From Colletes latitarsis (taxonomy: Eukaryota > Arthropoda > Insecta > Hymenoptera > Colletidae): DNA of 64,000 nucleotides. Shown here one piece after another: positions 58,561 to 64,000 of this stretch. The stretch's first letter is position 1; every line of letters begins with the position of its first letter. The notes beneath the pieces were generated by a model. That model saw nothing but the letters and a program-made list of their open reading frames with translations. It made no database searches and was not told the DNA's origin. The translations under genes and the position numbers were made by a program. Where the stretch lies: the NCBI RefSeq assembly GCF_051014445.1, contig NC_135143.1:7874001-7938000 (forward strand). Direction: 5' to 3'.

Positions 58561-61500
58561 GAACATGTGGCGCGACCTCATATTTACCTACAATATAGTG
58601 TATTCCGAGGGCACGAGTAGTAGGATAAAGAATAATAAAATAAAACATCCTCCCTTTATTAAGCCCCTCCTTATCGTGTCTTCTATTCAGCAGTTAGATA
58701 ACAAGATCCCAGTTGAAAGTAAATCGACGATCTCCGCGACTTTCCGTCCCTCGGTTATTTCGTTACGTAAATTTGACTGGCATTCAATTATTCAAACTGG
58801 CTTTCAAGGTTCCATTCGACAGTCGGTACACCTTCCGTAGACCTTACCGCCCGTCGGAGTTAGCCCATTACGTTCAATACATCTTTCCACGCCACGGTTC
58901 CCCCATCCCTTAACCCACCTTCAACCCTCCTCTCGGCCTTCTTTTTCTCTACACTCGTTTCTACCTTTTAACATAGTTCCTCGAAGAACAGGATTTGCCC
59001 GGCTACGAAGAGGGCTTTGCCTCCCGATCACTTTGTCCGCCTTATTCCGGCTGTTTTCACTGAAACGACGGAACCATATTGCACAGCCGCCGAAGCTCGC
59101 TGTACCCCTAATTTTTTGCGTACTTTTTTCCGGTATCGAGCCCCTACTTCGAGAGTCGAATGCAAGCGGATATTACGAGAATTGTATTACAGCCGGGTAC
59201 CTGAAAGGAGCCGGGGATAAGGAGGTATTTTCATCGATCTCTCCAAGGATACTCCTGGATTCCCGTGGAACGATTATTTACGACGTTTGGGTATTATATT
59301 TATTATGTTCCCAGACGTTGCACGAACAAGCGAAAATAAATACTCGAAGCTACGAGAGAATGTTGAATTTGCTAGGGATACTGTGCACGATAAAACAATC
59401 GCGTCGTTTCTAATAACGTTCAAAATTTACTTGGATGCAACTACTAAATTAATAATCGGACCCAAACGTAAGCTCGTATCGTATTGTGTTTTTGTTTATT
59501 TCTACGAGTCGTTACGTAAACATTATCGTGTATGCGAAACTCTGAATGTTTTTGTATAAAAAGATTCATGTAACTTTGGAAGATGCGTGCAAACAATGGT
59601 GCAAAGTGTCAAATCAATATTTAAATAGCTTTTTTTTTAATAAACTTCCAAAGATGCACTTTTTCTGCTTCCAGAATAGATTACCCCTAAGGGGGTATTC
59701 TAGAGTTTCATTTCTTTGGATTTTTTTTTACAAAGAAAGTATAAGTTTCTCAATTTCGACATTTTGTGTACATATTTATTTATGTTTTAGGAATGTTCAC
59801 AATTTTTTTCAAGCAAAAATAGTTAAAACTGATTGAATTAAAAAAATATGTCCTACTGGTTGAAACGATTTCGATCGTTCTGCTTATCTGAAATGATCGA
59901 AATCATGTCAGCCAGTAAAATATTTTTTTAAAAAGGAATCTTGCTCAACAATATACAATTCAATCAATTTTTATTATTTTTATTCGAAAATAATTATAAA
60001 CATTCTTAAAACATAAATAAGTATGTATACAAAATGTCGGAATTATACCTTTTTCGTAAAAAGGTACAAAAGAATGAAACCCTAGAATACATTCTTAAGT
60101 GTGATATTTGAAGAAAGTATGTTTCGAAGAATTTTGCATAATCGTTACGAAAAAAGCAAGTTGTATTTAGGAGTCCTTTGATAGCTTTCGATCGCTCTGA
60201 ACAAGCAAATATATCGGAAGGTGCTCAAACAAACGCCGTTTCGAGATACATGCCATCCGATGGCACAAGTGGAGAGGGCCACAGAATGAAACAGTTGGAG
60301 GAATTTCACGGGGAAGACAAACTCTAACGAGTCGTGATAGTACAAAAGCGTTGCCCACTTATCGAGCGTGTCCGACGCGAAACGAGAACTTGCCCAGTTG
60401 GTTTAATAATGCAAAACCAGTTTGCGTTTGCCGGTGCTCGGTTAGTGCTTAATTACGTGGACTCGTCTGCTGATTAGATATTGTCCTTCCAACTTCACCG
60501 TCACTGTCGTCGCTATGAAATCTCGTTAATTATTTCTTGACACCCCAGCGGACATTCCCGCGAATCGTTCGTGCTCAGCCAGTTTCTCCTATGTACAGCA
60601 TACACCCACCATACGTACATTGTCTTTCGTGGTAATTGGTAATAAACCTCGATAATTGCACAAAAAACAAAAAATGTTTATACGATACCCTCGAAACCTT
60701 AAAATTTCTTGAAATTCTGAACTTCGTGCTATTTTTGTAATTTGAAACTCTTAAAACTTAGGTAAATAATAATTTCTATAAATGATTTAGGAGAATATTG
60801 TGTTGATATGGAATCATCAACTATATAGAGAGACTACTTAATACATATCAGGCATTGTTGATAAAACAAAGAGTTGGTTAGACGAGAAAAGAATTTGAAT
60901 GTTAGAATTTTTAAGAAGTACATAAACGATTTATTGTATCGCAACAGAGTTACCTTCTAATTGTTGATCCATAAATATTCTAAACTCGATGTCGGATTTG
61001 GTAATTATAACTATATCTGATTCAATTATATGGAATAAATCATTTAATTTTCTGCAAAAATTGGTGAAAATTTTACTGCAGTTCCTATGGAAATAGATAA
61101 TCAGAAATAAAGAAAAATATAAGAAGTCTAGCTTTTGTATTCGTTATATCTTGGTTGTAAAGTGTAGAGCAATAAGTTAAAAATAGATTTGAATCGATCC
61201 TTTCCATTTAAAATAAAACTCCAACAAAATTTAACATATGATTATAAGTGCAATTAATATAATGAAAAAGGCAATTTATTTGTCATTAATTTTTTATATG
61301 GAATAATGATCAAAGCAACGTTAATAATTTGTCCAGATATATGAAATTAAATTAAAACAATGGATTTAGGTACAGGATCTTGATAAGCACTTTCATTGGA
61401 TCGTACTAAGTGATAGATTCAAGAAAAATTTACTTCAATTTTTCCCATTAGAGTGGTTATGATATAGATTCGAACCAAGGGTAGATCGGATACAAGATAT

Positions 61501-61861
61501 CGTACAACGTAATTGATTGAAGATTGAAATCAAGTTACGTCGAAGGAAGGTGGAAAAGCGTAGCGAATAGCAAGGCGTTTCTTGGAACCGATGGCGAGTT
61601 AAGATATCTGGATAAGTACAAGTAATTGAGAAACGTTTTCCATTGAAGGCCACACATTTCAAGCTAGAGCCATGCAATAATAACTATCCGATGTTTGCAA
61701 CGTGTATATTTATTTCGTCAGGTTCTTATTACCAGTTTAATATCATATATCAATGTATATGATACTTTATGCTAGTAAATGTATGTTTTCAACTTCCTAT
61801 ATGTGCACTTTGTAATATAATTTCGTTTCAACTCTGTCAAAATAAACAACTAAGTATCTTT
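58561..61861. other. Non-coding sequence, no gene recognised
   Basis: CpG-rich patches at about 58660-59260 and 60160-60640 separated by AT-rich sequence. Open frames of 60-126 codons occur on both strands without domains. No exon of the ADAMTS-like gene was recognised. Confidence 0.5.
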
Positions 61862-62500
61862 AATTCAATTCTTAGTCGTCATCTTTGACCAGGAAAAATA
61901 CTAGTTTTTAGGAATAACTAGTTAGTTAAATAAATCACCCTTTCTTAGTCTTTCTAAGGGTAATTCCTCATTAAAGATTGTTATGATGGAATACGTTTTC
62001 TAATATAAAATAAAAAATAGAAACAACACACGTAAAATTCAATTTCGTTTCGTCTCTGTCAAAGCAAATATCTACATATAATTTAAAAAATATATACTTT
62101 GCCTAAGAAAATGTTCCGATGCAACCATGGAGGATCGATTCGCGGTGATTGCAACCCTTGGTCGTCATCTTTAATTGTGAAAAAAAGTTTTTAGAAATTA
62201 TCTAGTCGGTTGGCTAAGCCACCTATCTTTAATATTTCGAGGGTTAATCCCTCATTATAGATTGTTAGTAGGTTTTGAATTTGGAACCATGGAGGATCGA
62301 TTCGCGGTGATCGCAACCCCTAGTCGTCATCTTTAACCGTGAAGAAAAGGTTTTAGAAATTAGATGGTTGGCTAAGCCACCCTTTCTTTAATGTTTCGAG
62401 GGTTAATCCCTCATTATAGATTGTTAGTAGGTTTTCAATTTGGAACCATGAAGGATCGCTCCGCGGTGATCGCGACACTTACGATGTTAATCGAGGAAGC
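61862..62500 (+). repeat. Degenerate tandem array, unit about 160 bp
   Basis: ACCATGGAGGATCGATTCGC recurs at about 62123 and 62286, and diverged at about 62445, giving spacings of 163 and 159 bp. TAGTCGTCATCTTT recurs at about 61874, 62160 and 62322. GGTTAATCCCTCATTATAGA also recurs, with a diverged copy at about 61970. The first copy carries extra sequence. No coding frame runs through it. Confidence 0.8.
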
Positions 62501-64000
62501 AGGCCTTTAAAAATTCCTTGTCTCTCGGTACACAGAGGCACTCGCGGTGTAAAGTAAGATCGAATTAACTTAATGGACGAGACGTGCGGGCGTCGCGACG
62601 CACCCACGGTAAATATTGGCGGAAGACGACCGGACGCGCGCCTCGTTAGCTCGCATTTTCCATGGCCCGAAGAAAAACGCGGTCGCGCTCAATCGTAGCA
62701 GAAACCAAAAGTTATAAATAAGTTTGGACTAGTCTGTCGGGGAACAAGGGCAAGGGGGCTCTGTGTGCATCCACCTGAGTAAATCTACGGGCCTCGAGTT
62801 CCCGACGGAACTTTCTTCCTCGAGTGGCGACAAGGGATGCAGCGATTGCGACTTAATTCTTAACCAACGCTTTCGTAATCCTCGGTCAGTAGAGGACGAG
62901 CGTTTAAGGATGCTTCCACGATTTAATGGAGACGGAAGATCGATTTAAACAATTTCACTCTCATTGTTTGTAAATCTTAAGAAGACCTCGGTAAAATTTT
63001 AGGTCGAGATTCGAAGAATTGACAAAGTTAGAAAAGTTTGAAGAAGACAATGTTCCGCGATGGGACGGCGATCTTTATTGAAACTTTGAACCCATTTTTC
63101 TCGAAACTACTTTGTTCAGGTTTACGGAAGCGATATCTCTAAAACTAATAACGCGATCAGCTCGAAACTTTCCTAGTATGTGAATAACATATTTGTCCAT
63201 AGATTAAATTAAAATTATAGCGTTAGCTGTCATCGTTCTTTTGTTATTAATTAAAACATTTGTTCCTTCTTGTGCCTTCAAAGTCATTTCGTGAATTTTT
63301 ATTTTTTTTTCATTTCATTTTAGTTCGATGGATGACTATTGGCCAAATTTTATTTTATTTTTCTTCCAGTTGATTTATTGTCGAAATTGAAACTATTAAT
63401 TGTATTGATCTACAAAAATTTTTTATTATTGACTCGTGATGTCTGTCAACTTTGTAACAATATTGCTGTGTTATATCATTCAGAAATTTAGTTAGAATAT
63501 TTTTTCACAGTTATAGTGATAGCGAATAAGTCGAAAACGTGGAATAAATTTCGTTTACAATAGTGTAGATATACAAAATTGTAGAGGAAAAGTTTGTAAG
63601 ATTTAATGATTTTTATAACACAATGAATTAAGTTTTCTTTTTCAACCTATTTTTTATATCCGTAATTTAATTTTTGATCATTATACAAAAAATTTTTGTA
63701 TAATTCTATTTTAGATTTATATTCTACGTTGAAACATTTATCATTCCAAATAATAATATTCCTGTACCGACTATTTTCTTCCTCGATTAGGTCTTGCAAT
63801 TTCATCTATAAACTCTAATTTTAATTTGATAATTTCGAAACATCGAAATATATTCGTGGAATGTGAAGAAGTTTTTAAAAAATGTACGATTTAATGAAAA
63901 ACACAAGTCTCCTGTTTGCGTCCCGTTTTATATTTCAAATTCACGAGCTGGTTGGCGATAAATTTCGCAGACACCCACTATTCGGTGAGAAAATAAAGTC
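62501..64000. other. Non-coding sequence, CpG-rich then AT-rich
   Basis: CpG-rich to about 62940, then AT-rich. A motif near 63131 (GATATCTCTAAAACTAATAA) resembles the TATCTCCGGAACTAATAA stretch at about 40773, so part may be an old copy of that repeat. No gene supported. Confidence 0.45.

Noticed and set aside
61460..61490. GGTTCGAATCT on the minus strand, resembling a tRNA B box
   Set aside because: No A box or cloverleaf can be folded around it at tRNA spacing.

Overview
This window is AT-rich eukaryotic nuclear DNA, most likely from an insect. The reasons are the very long introns, short exons with GT-AG borders and matching phases, and many mariner, Tc1, hAT, pogo-like and TTAA-type DNA transposons of the kinds common in insect genomes. 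The patchwork of AT-rich sequence and short CpG-rich islands resembles Hymenoptera, but the order cannot be fixed from sequence alone. No bacterial operon, rRNA, tRNA or CRISPR array is visible.

The only host gene I can support lies on the minus strand. Four short exons (45848-45989, 43100-43232, 19818-19920, 13790-13888) join in consistent phase. They encode part of a secreted ADAMTS/ADAMTS-like protein: the end of the cysteine-rich module (CGVCGG), two complete thrombospondin type-1 (TSP1) repeats and the start of a third. The introns are about 2.6, 23.2 and 5.9 kb. Upstream exons must lie above 46 kb or beyond the window, and downstream exons below 13.8 kb or beyond it. I found neither. 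Nearly all the rest of the window is intron.

Region by region. 3.5-5.4 kb: a TTAA-flanked MITE and a dead mariner. 5.9-8.3 kb: an hAT-type insertion with an 8-bp target duplication, carrying a 1.5-kb fold-back palindrome. 11.4 kb: a second TTAA MITE. 14.9-19.4 kb: two copies of a modular CAGGGTGTTCGG element and one other MITE. 20-23 kb: small inverted-repeat elements. 24.2-26.0 kb: a young DD41D element with 311-bp terminal repeats and two stop codons in its transposase. 27.6-28.1 kb: a dead Tc1/Tc3-type transposase. 31.4 kb: another TTAA MITE. 33.8-34.5 kb: an LTR-like sequence split by a modular element. 37.1-38.1 kb: another modular element. 38.3-42.8 kb: mariner ends, a 2.1-kb TTAA element with internal tandem arrays, and a solo LTR. 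43.4-47.5 kb: two more modular elements around the first exon. 48.5-51.0 kb: a Tc1-like element split by a TTAA MITE. 51.8-56.8 kb: a tandem duplication, two more modular elements, a pogo-like MITE and another MITE. 58.1 kb: another dead Tc1-like transposase. 61.9-62.5 kb: a tandem array of about 160 bp.

The most unusual content is an eight-copy modular element family built from terminal blocks T and internal blocks P and Q in varying number, plus several nested insertions whose order can be read from target-site duplications.
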